The translations under genes and the position numbers were made by a program. Below, one piece after another: positions 1-8,663 of a stretch of DNA of 64,000 nucleotides. The notes under the pieces are model-generated. The model did no database searches, had not been told where the DNA came from, and saw only the letters and a program-made list of their open reading frames with translations. Numbering within the stretch: the stretch's first letter is position 1; every line of letters starts with the position of its first letter. The stretch comes from an uncultured Bacilli bacterium (GTDB lineage Bacteria; Bacillota_I; Bacilli_A; RF39; UBA660): contig CAKOKU010000001.1 of NCBI GenBank assembly GCA_934095865.1, positions 62,001 through 126,000 on the forward strand. The letters run 5' to 3'.

Positions 1-649
1 CAAGTTACTTTTAGAAAGTGATATTAATAATTGGACAGATAGTTTAGAATTTAATATTTATACAAATGGTTTATTAAATGAATTTAAGGCTTTAGAAATA
101 GGTAATAATGATTCTTTTATTAATATAGAGTATAGTAGGGATGATAATGATCTAGTTATTCGTGTACCTGAATATAATATTAAAGTTGATGTATTAGCTA
201 GTAACAATGAGATAACAACTACTTTGTATTATAAAAATACTTTATTAGCCCGTGAAATAAAAAAGCTTGAAGATTCTAAAGAAACGATTGATGTCGAAAT
301 TTCTTTGATGGGGGCAAATTTTACTGCCAAGATTATTCATAATTATACTAAGGATAGAACTTCCGTAAATGGTTCATATGATGCGACAATAGATGCTAAT
401 TTCTTGTTCTTTGATTTTAATGGGACGGGAAATATAGAATATAATGTTAGTAAAAATATAGATTCTGGTTATATTGATGTTGGTAAGGCTATTGATATAA
501 ATGAATTTACTAAGGAAGATAATGAGAAACTAGAAAGTACTTTAAATGATTTCTTTAAATCAAGAATTGGTAGCAATATTAGTGATATCTTTGGTGATGG
601 AATTGATGTTGATGACGGTATTGATGACTATTTTAGTTTAGAGGCATAA
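1..649 (+). CDS. Unknown protein, 3' part only
   Basis: The reading frame is open from the first bases of the window (codons begin at base 2) to the TAA at 647-649, so about 215 residues of the C-terminal part are seen and the start lies outside. An internal ATG-like start could be picked at 224, but the open frame upstream with the same composition argues against it. The visible part is hydrophilic, rich in Asn, Asp, Ile and Lys, with alternating hydrophobic residues suggesting beta structure and an acidic tail with repeated Gly-Asp-Asp. There is no obvious catalytic motif and I do not recognise the family. It converges on dut and shares a terminator with it. Confidence 0.7.
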   Translation, partial: KLLLESDINNWTDSLEFNIYTNGLLNEFKALEIGNNDSFINIEYSRDDNDLVIRVPEYNIKVDVLASNNEITTTLYYKNTLLAREIKKLEDSKETIDVEISLMGANFTAKIIHNYTKDRTSVNGSYDATIDANFLFFDFNGTGNIEYNVSKNIDSGYIDVGKAIDINEFTKEDNEKLESTLNDFFKSRIGSNISDIFGDGIDVDDGIDDYFSLEA

Positions 650-690
650 AAAAATTAGTTTGCAGAAAATGCAAGCTAATTTTTTTTGCT
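646..690. terminator. Bidirectional terminator between the unknown gene and dut
   Basis: An 11-bp stem (ATTAGTTTGCA at 654-664 pairing with TGCAAGCTAAT at 670-680, one G-T pair) has an A run on its left side and a T run at 681-687 on its right side. It can therefore terminate both converging transcripts. Its right arm overlaps the stop codon of dut. Confidence 0.8.
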
Positions 691-1140
691 ATCAGTGGAA
701 CCAAAACCACCTTTTCTAACTCCCGTAGCATTATCATCATCAGTGATTAAATATTTTTGGAAGATAACTTGACCAATTATATCTCCTTTTTTGATAATTA
801 AATCTTCGGTACCAAAGTTCCAGTATTGAAAGAAGAAATGACCATCATTAGTTTCATTACAGTAATAATCAGCATCTATAATTCCAATTGAATTACTCAT
901 CATAAATCCCTTTTTAGGGCCACTACTACGATTTACTAACATATAGAACTCATCTTTTTGACAATATGCTTTAAGACCAGTAGGTATAAGGGTTGGCTTA
1001 TCTCCATGCTTGTATGGAGGTATTACAATATCTTCGGCAGCTTCAATATCATAACCAGCTGCGGCCGCAGTTTTTCTTACAGGAATGTGAATATCTTTAT
1101 CTTCATATCCTTTAGCAATTTCAAATCCTCTTAATTTCAT
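676..1140 (-). CDS. dut: Deoxyuridine 5'-triphosphate nucleotidohydrolase
   Basis: Trimeric dUTPase, hydrolysing dUTP to dUMP and pyrophosphate, which keeps uracil out of DNA and feeds dTMP synthesis. The five family motifs occur in order: AGYDIEA near the N terminus, NRSSGPKKG, the NSIGIIDADYY stretch followed by a YWN segment, GQVIFQKY, and the Gly-rich C-terminal motif RKGGFGSTDS that closes over the active site. Length (154 residues) is normal. The frame could also begin at 1158, inside nrdG, but the ATG at 1140 has the better AAAGTGAG ribosome site and starts 2 bases past the nrdG stop, so I prefer it. It is last in the nrdD-nrdG-dut operon, so dNTP synthesis and dUTP clean-up are co-transcribed. 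Confidence 0.93.
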   Translation of the reverse strand: MKLRGFEIAKGYEDKDIHIPVRKTAAAAGYDIEAAEDIVIPPYKHGDKPTLIPTGLKAYCQKDEFYMLVNRSSGPKKGFMMSNSIGIIDADYYCNETNDGHFFFQYWNFGTEDLIIKKGDIIGQVIFQKYLITDDDNATGVRKGGFGSTDSKKN

Positions 1141-1141
1141 T

Positions 1142-1642
1142 TTAATTCTCACTTTCATATAATATTATTTTATTGGCTTTTAGTGTTTTTTGAATGTCGA
1201 TTACTCTTTGATTAGAAGAGCCACACCATTTTAATCTTGGGTCGTGTAGTTCTTCTTTGAATTGACCGTCGATTAGAACATCTATATAATTCAAAGCTTC
1301 TTTGTTAGGTATATTTTCAAATAAATAGCCGGTCCACAACCATATTGTTTTGTTTGGGTATTTTTCTTTAAAAGCTTTGGCTAATTCTTTTGTTGCTTCG
1401 ATGGTATTAGGATGTAATGGTTCACCACCTAAGATTGATAGACCTTTAATATAATCATCTTTAGCTAGATTAATTATTTCTGCTATTTCGTTATTAGTAA
1501 AGTCTTGTCCTTCGTTGAAATCCCATGTTTCTTTATTAAAACAACCTTTACAATGAAAAGGGCAACCTTGCATGAAGATTGAAACCCTTACACCAGGACC
1601 ATTAGCAATGTCCATTTTTCTTATTTTATTAAATTTTGCCAT
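1142..1642 (-). CDS. nrdG: Anaerobic ribonucleotide reductase activating protein
   Basis: Radical SAM enzyme that installs the glycyl radical on NrdD. The N terminus has the 4Fe-4S cysteine motif CPFHCKGC (CX3CX2C) about 28 residues in, preceded by the GPGVRVSIFMQG segment typical of NrdG, and a GGEPL SAM-binding motif follows around residue 96. Length (166 residues) is normal for the short activase. It starts 2 bases downstream of nrdD in the same operon. Function depends on S-adenosylmethionine and anaerobic conditions. Confidence 0.95.
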   Translation of the reverse strand: MAKFNKIRKMDIANGPGVRVSIFMQGCPFHCKGCFNKETWDFNEGQDFTNNEIAEIINLAKDDYIKGLSILGGEPLHPNTIEATKELAKAFKEKYPNKTIWLWTGYLFENIPNKEALNYIDVLIDGQFKEELHDPRLKWCGSSNQRVIDIQKTLKANKIILYESEN

Positions 1643-1644
1643 GG

Positions 1645-3798
1645 TTAGGCATCCTTATTATCAATATGAATAACACGGTCTTTTATCTCTTGGGTACGGC
1701 CTTTATTCCAGAAGTTAGTACCAATATAACCGCAAGTACGACGCGCAACATTTAACTTATTGTGATCACGATTACCGCAATTAGGGCAATACCATTCTAA
1801 ATTGTCATCAATAAGAATTTCACCTGTATAACCACATTCATGGCAATAATCACTTTTAGTATTTAATTCAGCATACATTATGTTGTTGTAAATAAATTTG
1901 ATTACTTCTAAGACAGCGTCTAAATTATTTGTTAAGTTTGCTGTTTCTACATAACTAATAGCTCCACCTGGACTTAATTTTTGGAATTCACTTTCTAATT
2001 TTAATTTAGAGAAAGCATCAATTTCTTCAAATACAGGAACGTGATAAGAGTTGGTAATGTAATTTCTATCAGTGATTCCTTTAATAACGCCAAATCTTTC
2101 TTTTAAGCACTTAGCAAATTTATAAGTAGTAGCTTCAATTGGTGTGCCGTAAACTGAGTAATCAATGTCTTCAGCATTTTTCCATTCGTTACATTTATCT
2201 ACTAATTTTTGCATTACTTTAAGGCCAAATTCTCTTCCTTCAGCGCCATCAGTGTGGCTTTTTCCAGTCATAAATTTAACACATTCGTAAAGTCCGGCAT
2301 ATCCTAGAGATATTGTTGAATATCCGTGATGTAGTAAATCGTGAATTGATTCGCCTTTTTTTAAACGGGCAAGGGCTCCGTGTTGCCATAATATTGGAGC
2401 GACATCACTGGTAACCTTTGATAATCTCTTATGTCTTATTTGAAGAGCACGATGACATAATTCTAATCTTTCATCCATTAAACGCCAGAATGTATCCATA
2501 TCTTTATCACTAGAAAGGGCAACATCAACTAAATTTAGTGTAACAACACCTTGGTTGAAGCGACCATAATATTTTGGCTTGCCATTTTCATCAACATATG
2601 GAGTTAAGAAACTACGACATCCCATGCATGGATAGCAGTTACCATTACCATTTTTATCAATTTTATTAGCTTTCATGATTTTTTCTGAAATATAGTCAGG
2701 TACCATACGTTTTGCTGTACATTCAGCGGCTAATTTAGTTAAGTAGTAGTATTTGCCATCAGGATTAATATTATCTTCTTCTAAGATATATAATAATTTA
2801 GGGAAGGCTGGCGTTATATATACGCCTTTTTCGTTTTTCATCCCTTGAATTCTTTGACGTAATACTTCTTCAATTAACATGGCAAGCTCTTCTTTGTATT
2901 CAGTAGTTTCTCCTAGGTACATACATACTGATAAGAATGGGGCTTGACCGTTAGTTGTTGTCATCGAATTAATTTGATATTGGAAAGTTTGAACACCATC
3001 GGTAATTTCCTTTTTTAAATCCTCATCGACAAATTTAGCAATTTGAGCTTTAGTTAGTTTTCTTTCTTTGTACTTTTTCTCATAATATTCTTTACTTGAT
3101 CTAATAAATGGAGCTAGATGAGTTAAGGTTACGGTGCAGCCACCATATTGACTAGAGTTAACAGCAGTAATAATTTGAGTAGCAATTGTCATTGCCGTTA
3201 GGAAACGATGGGGTTTTTCAATCATAACGCCATTGATACTTGTACCATTTTGAAGCATATCATCTAGGTCGATTAAGTCGCAGTTGTGTAGTGCATTTTG
3301 TGCAAAATAGTCGGCATCATGGAAATGAATGATTCCGGCATCATGAGCTGCAACAATATCTTCTGGTAATAAGAAACGACGTGTAATATCTGTGCTGGTA
3401 ATGCCTGCTAGATAATCTCTTTGAGTTGTTACTATCTTAGCATTTTTGTTAGAATTTTCAGTGTTCCAATATTCAGATTCACCGTCAATAAGTTCTTTAA
3501 TAGCTAAATCAGTAGTATTACTTCTTCTAACTAATTCTCTTGTGTAACGGTAAGTAATATATTTTTTGGCTAATTCGTATTTACCAATACTCATTAGTTT
3601 GACTTCAATTATATCTTGAATGTCTTCAACTAAAATACGTTTTTTACCAAGTCTTTCTATATATTTAATAATATTTTTAATTTGAATTGGAGAGGCTTGA
3701 TCTTCTTCTTCAACTTCATAATTAGCCTTATTAATAGCAGCTTCGATTTTTTCTGGGCACCAATCTACCATGTGTCCGTCTCTTTTAATAACTTTCAT
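1645..3798 (-). CDS. nrdD: Anaerobic (class III) ribonucleoside-triphosphate reductase
   Basis: Reduces ribonucleoside triphosphates to deoxyribonucleotides using a glycyl radical. The first ~95 residues form an ATP-cone regulatory domain; the catalytic 10-stranded barrel follows, with a NCYPCMGCRSF active-site segment. Near the C terminus are two Cys pairs (CHEC and CPNC) that bind structural zinc, then RRTCGYIG, where the Gly after Cys carries the radical (residue 690 of 717 with this start). The frame extends to 3825, but the ATG at 3798 has an AAAGGG site six bases upstream and begins MKVIKRDGH, the normal start of ATP-cone proteins, so I use it. It is first in the operon and divergent from a Crp/Fnr-type regulator. 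Confidence 0.96.
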   Translation of the reverse strand: MKVIKRDGHMVDWCPEKIEAAINKANYEVEEEDQASPIQIKNIIKYIERLGKKRILVEDIQDIIEVKLMSIGKYELAKKYITYRYTRELVRRSNTTDLAIKELIDGESEYWNTENSNKNAKIVTTQRDYLAGITSTDITRRFLLPEDIVAAHDAGIIHFHDADYFAQNALHNCDLIDLDDMLQNGTSINGVMIEKPHRFLTAMTIATQIITAVNSSQYGGCTVTLTHLAPFIRSSKEYYEKKYKERKLTKAQIAKFVDEDLKKEITDGVQTFQYQINSMTTTNGQAPFLSVCMYLGETTEYKEELAMLIEEVLRQRIQGMKNEKGVYITPAFPKLLYILEEDNINPDGKYYYLTKLAAECTAKRMVPDYISEKIMKANKIDKNGNGNCYPCMGCRSFLTPYVDENGKPKYYGRFNQGVVTLNLVDVALSSDKDMDTFWRLMDERLELCHRALQIRHKRLSKVTSDVAPILWQHGALARLKKGESIHDLLHHGYSTISLGYAGLYECVKFMTGKSHTDGAEGREFGLKVMQKLVDKCNEWKNAEDIDYSVYGTPIEATTYKFAKCLKERFGVIKGITDRNYITNSYHVPVFEEIDAFSKLKLESEFQKLSPGGAISYVETANLTNNLDAVLEVIKFIYNNIMYAELNTKSDYCHECGYTGEILIDDNLEWYCPNCGNRDHNKLNVARRTCGYIGTNFWNKGRTQEIKDRVIHIDNKDA

Positions 3799-3828
3799 AT
3801 AATACCCTTTCATGAACATCTTCAATAT

Positions 3829-3858
3829 ATCATATCTTCATATTATCAATTGTTGCAA
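3829..3858 (-). promoter_or_regulatory. Likely promoter of nrdD-nrdG-dut
   Basis: Read on the minus strand, TTGCAA (3858-3853) and TATGAT (3834-3829) are 18 bases apart and about 30 bases upstream of the nrdD start. The -35 element lies inside the 20-bp palindrome, so a bound protein there would contact or block RNA polymerase. Confidence 0.5.
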
Positions 3859-3868
3859 TTGCAACAAT
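3849..3868. promoter_or_regulatory. Perfect 20-bp palindrome, probable operator of the adjacent Crp/Fnr-family regulator
   Basis: ATTGTTGCAATTGCAACAAT reads identically on both strands. It sits between nrdD and the divergently transcribed regulator gene and overlaps the -35 hexamers of both predicted promoters. Crp/Fnr proteins bind dyad sites of this kind as dimers; this sequence differs from the classic Fnr and Crp half-sites (TTGAT and TGTGA). Assignment of the binding protein is inference from position. Confidence 0.65.
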
Positions 3869-3887
3869 GATTAATTTTTGGTATATT
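3859..3887 (+). promoter_or_regulatory. Likely promoter of the Crp/Fnr-family regulator
   Basis: TTGCAA at 3859-3864 and TATATT at 3882-3887 are separated by 17 bases and lie about 22 bases before the start codon. The -35 element is the right half of the palindrome, suggesting autoregulation. Confidence 0.5.
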
Positions 3888-3908
3888 TTTATTCAGAGGT
3901 GTGTCAAT

Positions 3909-4541
3909 ATGGTTTCATTGTTTCAAAATATAACTCTAAATGAAAAGGGGAAAATTCTTAAATTATTAAACACTACTATCTTTACATATCAAAAAGGTGT
4001 AAATGTTTCTTATTCATTTAATGACAGTGAGACGGTTGGGGTTATTTTAGAAGGCTCTTTAGATATTGTTAGAATAGATTACAATGGTAATCGAACGATT
4101 ATAGATACAGTTTATGAAGATGAACTGTTTGGTAGTTCTATAACTAGTATTATAAATAATGATTATGAGATAGTAACCAAAGAAGAAGTTAGGATTTTAT
4201 GGATAGATTATAATCATATTTTAAAAAATAGTGATACTTCTTTAGCTTATAATCAGTTTTTAAAAAATTTATTATCTATTCTTTTAGAATACAATATTTT
4301 AAAAAATGAACGAATTGAAATATTAACCCAAAAAACAATCAGAAATAAATTACTAGAATATTTTCGTTTAACTGTTCAAAAAAATAAATCTAAAGTAATT
4401 TATTTAAAGAGTACATGGCAAGATTTGGCTGATTATTTAGCCATTGATCGTTCGGCAATGAGTAGGGAGCTAAAGAATTTAAAGGATGAAGGGTTTATTA
4501 TAGTTAAAGGTCGTGTTATTACGCTTTGTTATACTTTTTAG
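3909..4541 (+). CDS. Crp/Fnr-family transcription regulator
   Basis: Two-domain regulator: residues ~10-115 form a cyclic-nucleotide-binding-type beta barrel (VILEGSLDIVRIDYNGN and the ELFGSS segment), followed by a dimerisation helix and a C-terminal winged helix with the recognition region WQDLADYLAIDRSAMSREL. There is no cluster of N-terminal cysteines, so oxygen sensing by an Fe-S cluster as in Fnr is unlikely, and the phosphate-binding RAA/TRSA signature of cAMP-binding Crp is not seen; the signal is unknown. The ATG at 3909 has an AGAGGTG site; an upstream in-frame start at 3867 lies in the operator and lacks one. Divergence from nrdD makes anaerobic dNTP supply the likely target. Confidence 0.88.
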   Translation: MVSLFQNITLNEKGKILKLLNTTIFTYQKGVNVSYSFNDSETVGVILEGSLDIVRIDYNGNRTIIDTVYEDELFGSSITSIINNDYEIVTKEEVRILWIDYNHILKNSDTSLAYNQFLKNLLSILLEYNILKNERIEILTQKTIRNKLLEYFRLTVQKNKSKVIYLKSTWQDLADYLAIDRSAMSRELKNLKDEGFIIVKGRVITLCYTF

Positions 4542-4568
4542 AAAATTGATGTTTGTTATTTAATTAAG

Positions 4569-4598
4569 GTTTTAAGATTTATTCTTAAGGCTTTTTTT
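4569..4598 (+). terminator. Terminator after the Crp/Fnr-family regulator
   Basis: GTTTTAAG at 4569-4576 pairs with CTTAAGGC at 4584-4591 (two G-T pairs), with a 7-base loop and a T run at 4592-4598. Confidence 0.7.
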
Positions 4599-4642
4599 AT
4601 AAAATTATTCTTTAAACATATACTTATTTAGGTGATGTCTAT

Positions 4643-5722
4643 TTGAAGAAAATTGATTATAAGTTATTAATTTTAAGTATTATTGCTGGATTTTTAGGAA
4701 TTGTGATGATTTATTCAGCTAGTAATGTTTGGGCCGAGTATAAATTTAATGATCCCTTAAAGTATGTTAAACATCAATTTTTGTTTTATATTATAGGCAT
4801 ATTAATTATGTTATTTTTATCTAAAATAGATTATCAGAAATATTATAAGTATGCAAATAAAATACTGTTTGTCTGTTTTGTTCTTTTGGTACTAGTGCTT
4901 ATTCCTGGTGTTGGTAAGGTAAGAAATGGGGCACGAAGTTGGTTTGGCATCGGTTCTTTTGGCATTCAACCATCAGAGTTTGCTAAAATAGGATTGATAA
5001 TTTTTGTTTCTAAGTATTTAGCTAATAATGATAAGAGTGTTAAAGATGTTGTTAAGGGTTTATTTCCTATTTTAGGCATTATTTTTCTTTTCTTTGGACT
5101 TATTATGTTGGAACCTGATTTTGGTCAAGGGATGGTTATTGTTTTAACCTTGATAATGATAATTTTTATTTCTGGTGCCAATGTATCTTTTTTTGTTAAG
5201 TGTGGTATTTTAGGTTTATTTGGTATTGTTGGTCTTATTATAGTTGCGCCATACCGTTTAGCACGTATTATTTCTTTTGTTAATCCATGGGTAGATCCTT
5301 TAGGAAGTGGCTTTCAAATCATTCAAAGTCTTTATGCCATTGGACCCGGTGGCTTGTTGGGACTTGGTTTTGGTTCATCTATTCAAAAACATTTTTATTT
5401 GCCAGAACCCCAAACTGATTTTATTTTTTCGATTATTTCTGAAGAATTTGGCTTTTTAGGAGTATTATTTGTAACGGGAATCTTCTTTTTATTATTTTAT
5501 TTTGCTATGAAAATTAGTTTACGTGCTAAGAATTTATTTGCTAAATATTTAGTCTTTGGCTTAGCTTTTGGCATTTTAATTCAAGCTTTACTTAATTTAT
5601 GTGTTGTTGTCGGCTTAATTCCTGTAACAGGTGTTACCCTTCCTTTCTTTAGTTATGGTGGCTCTAGTTTATTAGTTTCTTTTGCTTCTATTGGCATAAT
5701 TTTAAATGCTAGTAAAGATTAA
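4643..5722 (+). CDS. ftsW: SEDS peptidoglycan polymerase, FtsW-like
   Basis: Multi-pass membrane glycosyltransferase of the SEDS family (FtsW/RodA/SpoVE) that polymerises lipid II. About ten hydrophobic segments are visible. Family signatures are NGARSWFGIGSFGIQPSEF, LEPDFGQG, the loop RIISFVNPW with QIIQSLYAIGPGGLLGLGFG, and PVTGVTLPFFSYGGSSLL near the end. The QKHFYLPEPQTDFIFS segment is closer to FtsW/SpoVE than to RodA, so divisome function is favoured but not certain. The start is TTG, supported by AGGTGA seven bases upstream; there is no nearby ATG in frame. No cognate transpeptidase lies beside it. Confidence 0.88.
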   Translation: MKKIDYKLLILSIIAGFLGIVMIYSASNVWAEYKFNDPLKYVKHQFLFYIIGILIMLFLSKIDYQKYYKYANKILFVCFVLLVLVLIPGVGKVRNGARSWFGIGSFGIQPSEFAKIGLIIFVSKYLANNDKSVKDVVKGLFPILGIIFLFFGLIMLEPDFGQGMVIVLTLIMIIFISGANVSFFVKCGILGLFGIVGLIIVAPYRLARIISFVNPWVDPLGSGFQIIQSLYAIGPGGLLGLGFGSSIQKHFYLPEPQTDFIFSIISEEFGFLGVLFVTGIFFLLFYFAMKISLRAKNLFAKYLVFGLAFGILIQALLNLCVVVGLIPVTGVTLPFFSYGGSSLLVSFASIGIILNASKD

Positions 5723-5809
5723 TCATAGGCATTTATGTAAAGACATAAAATTTAAAAGACTTTTGTCTTATAATTTGATATAATTAATTAGATAGTAAAG
5801 GGGTATTTT

Positions 5810-7468
5810 ATGAATGAAACAATAAGAGTTACTTATAATGGTAATAAATCTTTAGAAGTTTTAAAAAATACGAAAATTATAGATATCTTAAGTAAGATTA
5901 CTGATATTAATAAAGATGAAGTAGTAGGTGTTAAAATAGGTAATTCCTTAGTAAATATGGAAAATACTTTGAAAAAAGATGCTACGCTTAATTTTATAGA
6001 TGCCAATGATTTAGCTGGTTATAAAATGTATCAAGCTGGTCTAAAATTTATTTTACTTGTTGCTTTGAGAGAATTGTATGGTAAAGATATAACTTTAACT
6101 TTTGATCATTCTATAATGCGAGGAATCCATGTTAGCGTTAGTCTTGGTTGTAGCGTTAATAACGAAGAAATTTTAAAGATCAAAAAGAAAGTGCAAGAAT
6201 TAATAAAAGCAGATTTAAGAATCATGAAACTTAATGTTTCTAGTAGGGAAGTGTTTGCTTATTATAATTTAATTGGAGATATTCCTTGTGGTTATAATGT
6301 TTTAAATATTCGTGATGAATTTGTTACGTTATATAAATTAAAAAATTATTTTGGCTATTTTTATACAGAAATGCCTTATAGTACGGCTTGTCTGAAAAAC
6401 TTTGATATTGTTGCTTTGAGTAACAATGAATTAGTGCTTTTATTTCCTAGTCCCCATAGTAGTTCTTCTACTTTAAGTTATGTTCATTATGAAAAGGTTA
6501 TTGAGTGTTTTAAACAAGAAAAAGAATGGTTAAATAAAGTAGGTATTCCTTATATTTATCAAGTAAATAAATGGGTTGCTAAAGGTAATGTCAAAGATTT
6601 AATTAGGTTAGCAGAAGTTAATTTTGATAATAAAATTCATGAAGTAGCTTTAAAAATTATTGCAAAAAAGAGTCGCTTTGTAATGATTGCTGGTCCTTCA
6701 AGTAGTGGGAAAACGACGACTAGTAAAAAGTTGGCTTTAGATTTAGAAGCTAAAGGATATAAGACTTTGCAAATAAGTGTTGATGACTATTTTAAAGATC
6801 GTGTTGATACACCTAAACTACCGGATGGAAGCTTGGATTTTGAGAGTATTAATGCTATTGATGTAGGGCTATTGAATAGTGATATTAATAAATTACTTAG
6901 TGGTAAGGGGGTAAAATTGCCTAAATTTAATTTTATCTCGGTTAAAAAAGAATTTGGCTCTGATGAAGTAACTATTACGGAAGATTATATTATCTTAATG
7001 GAGGGTTTGCACTGTCTAAATGATGCTTTAACTCCAGAGATTGACCAAAGTCTTAAGTATAAAATTTATTTAAGCCCTTTTATGCCCCTTAATGTAGATA
7101 GTAATAATTATATAAGTACGACTGATTTACGCCTTATTAGACGTTTGATTCGAGATAATAGAACTAGAGGTCATGATGTTAGTAAGACGATTGCCACTTG
7201 GCAGTCAGTTCGAAGGGGAGAAGAAGAATATATTTTCCCTTATATTAATACGAGTGATGTAATTATTAATACAGCTCTTGTTTATGAGCTTGGTGTTTTA
7301 AGGGTATTTGCTGAACCTTTATTATTCTCAGTTGATACAAGTTCTATTTACTATGAGGAAGCAAGAAGATTATTAAACTTTTTGAAGATTTATTACCCTA
7401 TATCTAGTGAATATATAAGTGATGCTTGTGTTTTAAGAGAATTTATTGGGGGTTCAATATTTGAATAA
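5810..7468 (+). CDS. Uridine kinase-like nucleoside kinase with N-terminal TGS/ThrRS-like region
   Basis: The N-terminal ~65 residues resemble a TGS domain (ubiquitin-like fold), the next ~200 resemble the editing/second domain of threonyl-tRNA synthetase, and from about residue 285 there is a P-loop kinase related to uridine/phosphoribulokinases: GPSSSGKTTTSKKL (Walker A), then a SVDDYF segment, EGLHCLND and a basic RLIRRLIRDNRTRG lid. This fusion is known in Firmicutes as a predicted nucleoside kinase. The likely reaction is ATP-dependent phosphorylation of uridine or cytidine, but the substrate is unproven. It lies 21 bases upstream of gap and is probably co-transcribed with it. Confidence 0.85.
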   Translation: MNETIRVTYNGNKSLEVLKNTKIIDILSKITDINKDEVVGVKIGNSLVNMENTLKKDATLNFIDANDLAGYKMYQAGLKFILLVALRELYGKDITLTFDHSIMRGIHVSVSLGCSVNNEEILKIKKKVQELIKADLRIMKLNVSSREVFAYYNLIGDIPCGYNVLNIRDEFVTLYKLKNYFGYFYTEMPYSTACLKNFDIVALSNNELVLLFPSPHSSSSTLSYVHYEKVIECFKQEKEWLNKVGIPYIYQVNKWVAKGNVKDLIRLAEVNFDNKIHEVALKIIAKKSRFVMIAGPSSSGKTTTSKKLALDLEAKGYKTLQISVDDYFKDRVDTPKLPDGSLDFESINAIDVGLLNSDINKLLSGKGVKLPKFNFISVKKEFGSDEVTITEDYIILMEGLHCLNDALTPEIDQSLKYKIYLSPFMPLNVDSNNYISTTDLRLIRRLIRDNRTRGHDVSKTIATWQSVRRGEEEYIFPYINTSDVIINTALVYELGVLRVFAEPLLFSVDTSSIYYEEARRLLNFLKIYYPISSEYISDACVLREFIGGSIFE

Positions 7469-7489
7469 AGAAAAGAAAGAGGAAGAAAA

Positions 7490-8506
7490 ATGATTAAAGT
7501 TGCAATTAATGGTTTTGGAAGAATTGGCCGTTTGGCTTTTAGAGAAATGATTACTAGTAAAGATTTAGATGTTGTTGCTATTAATGATTTATCAAGTAGT
7601 GAAGAATTATGTTATTTATTAAAGTATGATTCTAATCATCGTAGTTTTCATGAAAATGAGATAAGTTTTGATGATGATAATTTGATTATTGCTGGGGTTA
7701 AAAAGGTAAAGATATTTAGCCAAAAAGATCCTGTTAATTTGCCTTGGCGTGATTTGGGGGTTGATGTTGTCTTAGAGTGTAGTGGCCATTTTACTAAAGT
7801 CGAGGATGCTAATAAGCATATTATAGCGGGCGCTAAAAGTGTTATCATTTCGGCACCTTGTAAGGGTAATGCTAAAACAATTGTTTATAATGTTAATAAC
7901 AGTACGTTAGATGGTAGTGAACAAATTATCTCGGCGGCTTCTTGCACAACTAACTGTTTGGCTCCGGTAATTGATGTGATTGAAAAAAATATTGGCGTCG
8001 TTTGTGGCTCAATGAGTACAATTCATGCTTATACGAACGATCAAGCGACTTTAGATATAACTCATCAAAAAGGAATTTATGCCCGTCGTGGTCGTGCTTG
8101 TGCGATGAATATTGTTCCTGCTAGTACAGGAGCAGCAAGTGCGATTGGTAAAGTAATCCCATCTTTAGAAGGTAAAATTATAGGTAAGGCTTTTAGAGTT
8201 CCCGTTTCCGATGGTTCAATGATAGATTTAACTTTAGAATTAAAAAAAGAAGTAACGAAAGAAGAACTAAATCGTTTATTTATTAACAACGCCAATGAAA
8301 CTTTGAGAGTAACTAATGATCCTATTGTTTCTAGTGATTGTATTGGTAAGAAATGTGGGGCCATTGTCGATTTATTATCAACAGAAGTTTTAAAAAGTGG
8401 TGATAAGACTTTGTGCAAAGTTGTAGCTTGGTATGATAATGAGGTTGGTTACACTCATCAGATGATTGAAACTTTAAGATATTTTATGAGTTTGAAAAAA
8501 AATTAA
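7490..8506 (+). CDS. gap: Glyceraldehyde-3-phosphate dehydrogenase
   Basis: Glycolytic enzyme converting glyceraldehyde 3-phosphate, phosphate and NAD+ to 1,3-bisphosphoglycerate. The N terminus has the Rossmann motif INGFGRIGRLAFRE; the active-site SAASCTTNCLAPV contains the catalytic Cys around residue 151; the C-terminal WYDNEVGYTHQM segment is typical. Length 338 is normal. A GAAAGAGGAAG ribosome site precedes the ATG. pgk follows after one unknown gene, so the usual gap-pgk order is interrupted. Confidence 0.97.
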   Translation: MIKVAINGFGRIGRLAFREMITSKDLDVVAINDLSSSEELCYLLKYDSNHRSFHENEISFDDDNLIIAGVKKVKIFSQKDPVNLPWRDLGVDVVLECSGHFTKVEDANKHIIAGAKSVIISAPCKGNAKTIVYNVNNSTLDGSEQIISAASCTTNCLAPVIDVIEKNIGVVCGSMSTIHAYTNDQATLDITHQKGIYARRGRACAMNIVPASTGAASAIGKVIPSLEGKIIGKAFRVPVSDGSMIDLTLELKKEVTKEELNRLFINNANETLRVTNDPIVSSDCIGKKCGAIVDLLSTEVLKSGDKTLCKVVAWYDNEVGYTHQMIETLRYFMSLKKN

Positions 8507-8513
8507 AAAAATA

Positions 8514-8561
8514 AGTCGAATTTTGTTGAAAATTTACTAAAAATGATAACTTTGTGTCGAG
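8514..8561 (+). promoter_or_regulatory. Cluster of three near-consensus Spo0A boxes
   Basis: The Spo0A binding consensus of Bacillus is TGTCGAA. Upstream of the unknown gene at 8698 are AGTCGAA (8514-8520), TGTTGAA (8524-8530) and TGTCGAG (8555-8561), each one mismatch from consensus and on the same strand; the first two are ten bases apart. A Spo0A-family gene lies 2 kb downstream. Binding is inferred. Confidence 0.4.
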
Positions 8562-8618
8562 AATATGTAATTTTTCTGAAAATAAAGATTATTTACAGTT
8601 TTTTAGGGATATATTTGG

Positions 8619-8624
8619 TATAAT
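8619..8624 (+). promoter_or_regulatory. Extended -10 element for the unknown gene at 8698
   Basis: TTGGTATAAT contains a perfect TATAAT at 8619-8624 preceded by TGG, an extended -10. No -35 hexamer is well placed at 17 bases, which would fit dependence on an activator. Confidence 0.45.
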
Positions 8625-8663
8625 TGTTGATGTTTATTTGGAAGAAAAATAAATAATAGAAAA

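Noticed and set aside
3682..3870. 62-residue plus-strand open frame opposite the nrdD start
   Set aside because: Overlaps the conserved ATP-cone coding sequence and the shared operator on the other strand; no ribosome site.
8077..8418. 113-residue open frame on the minus strand within gap
   Set aside because: It is an antisense shadow of a highly conserved glycolytic gene, with no ribosome site and no recognisable product.
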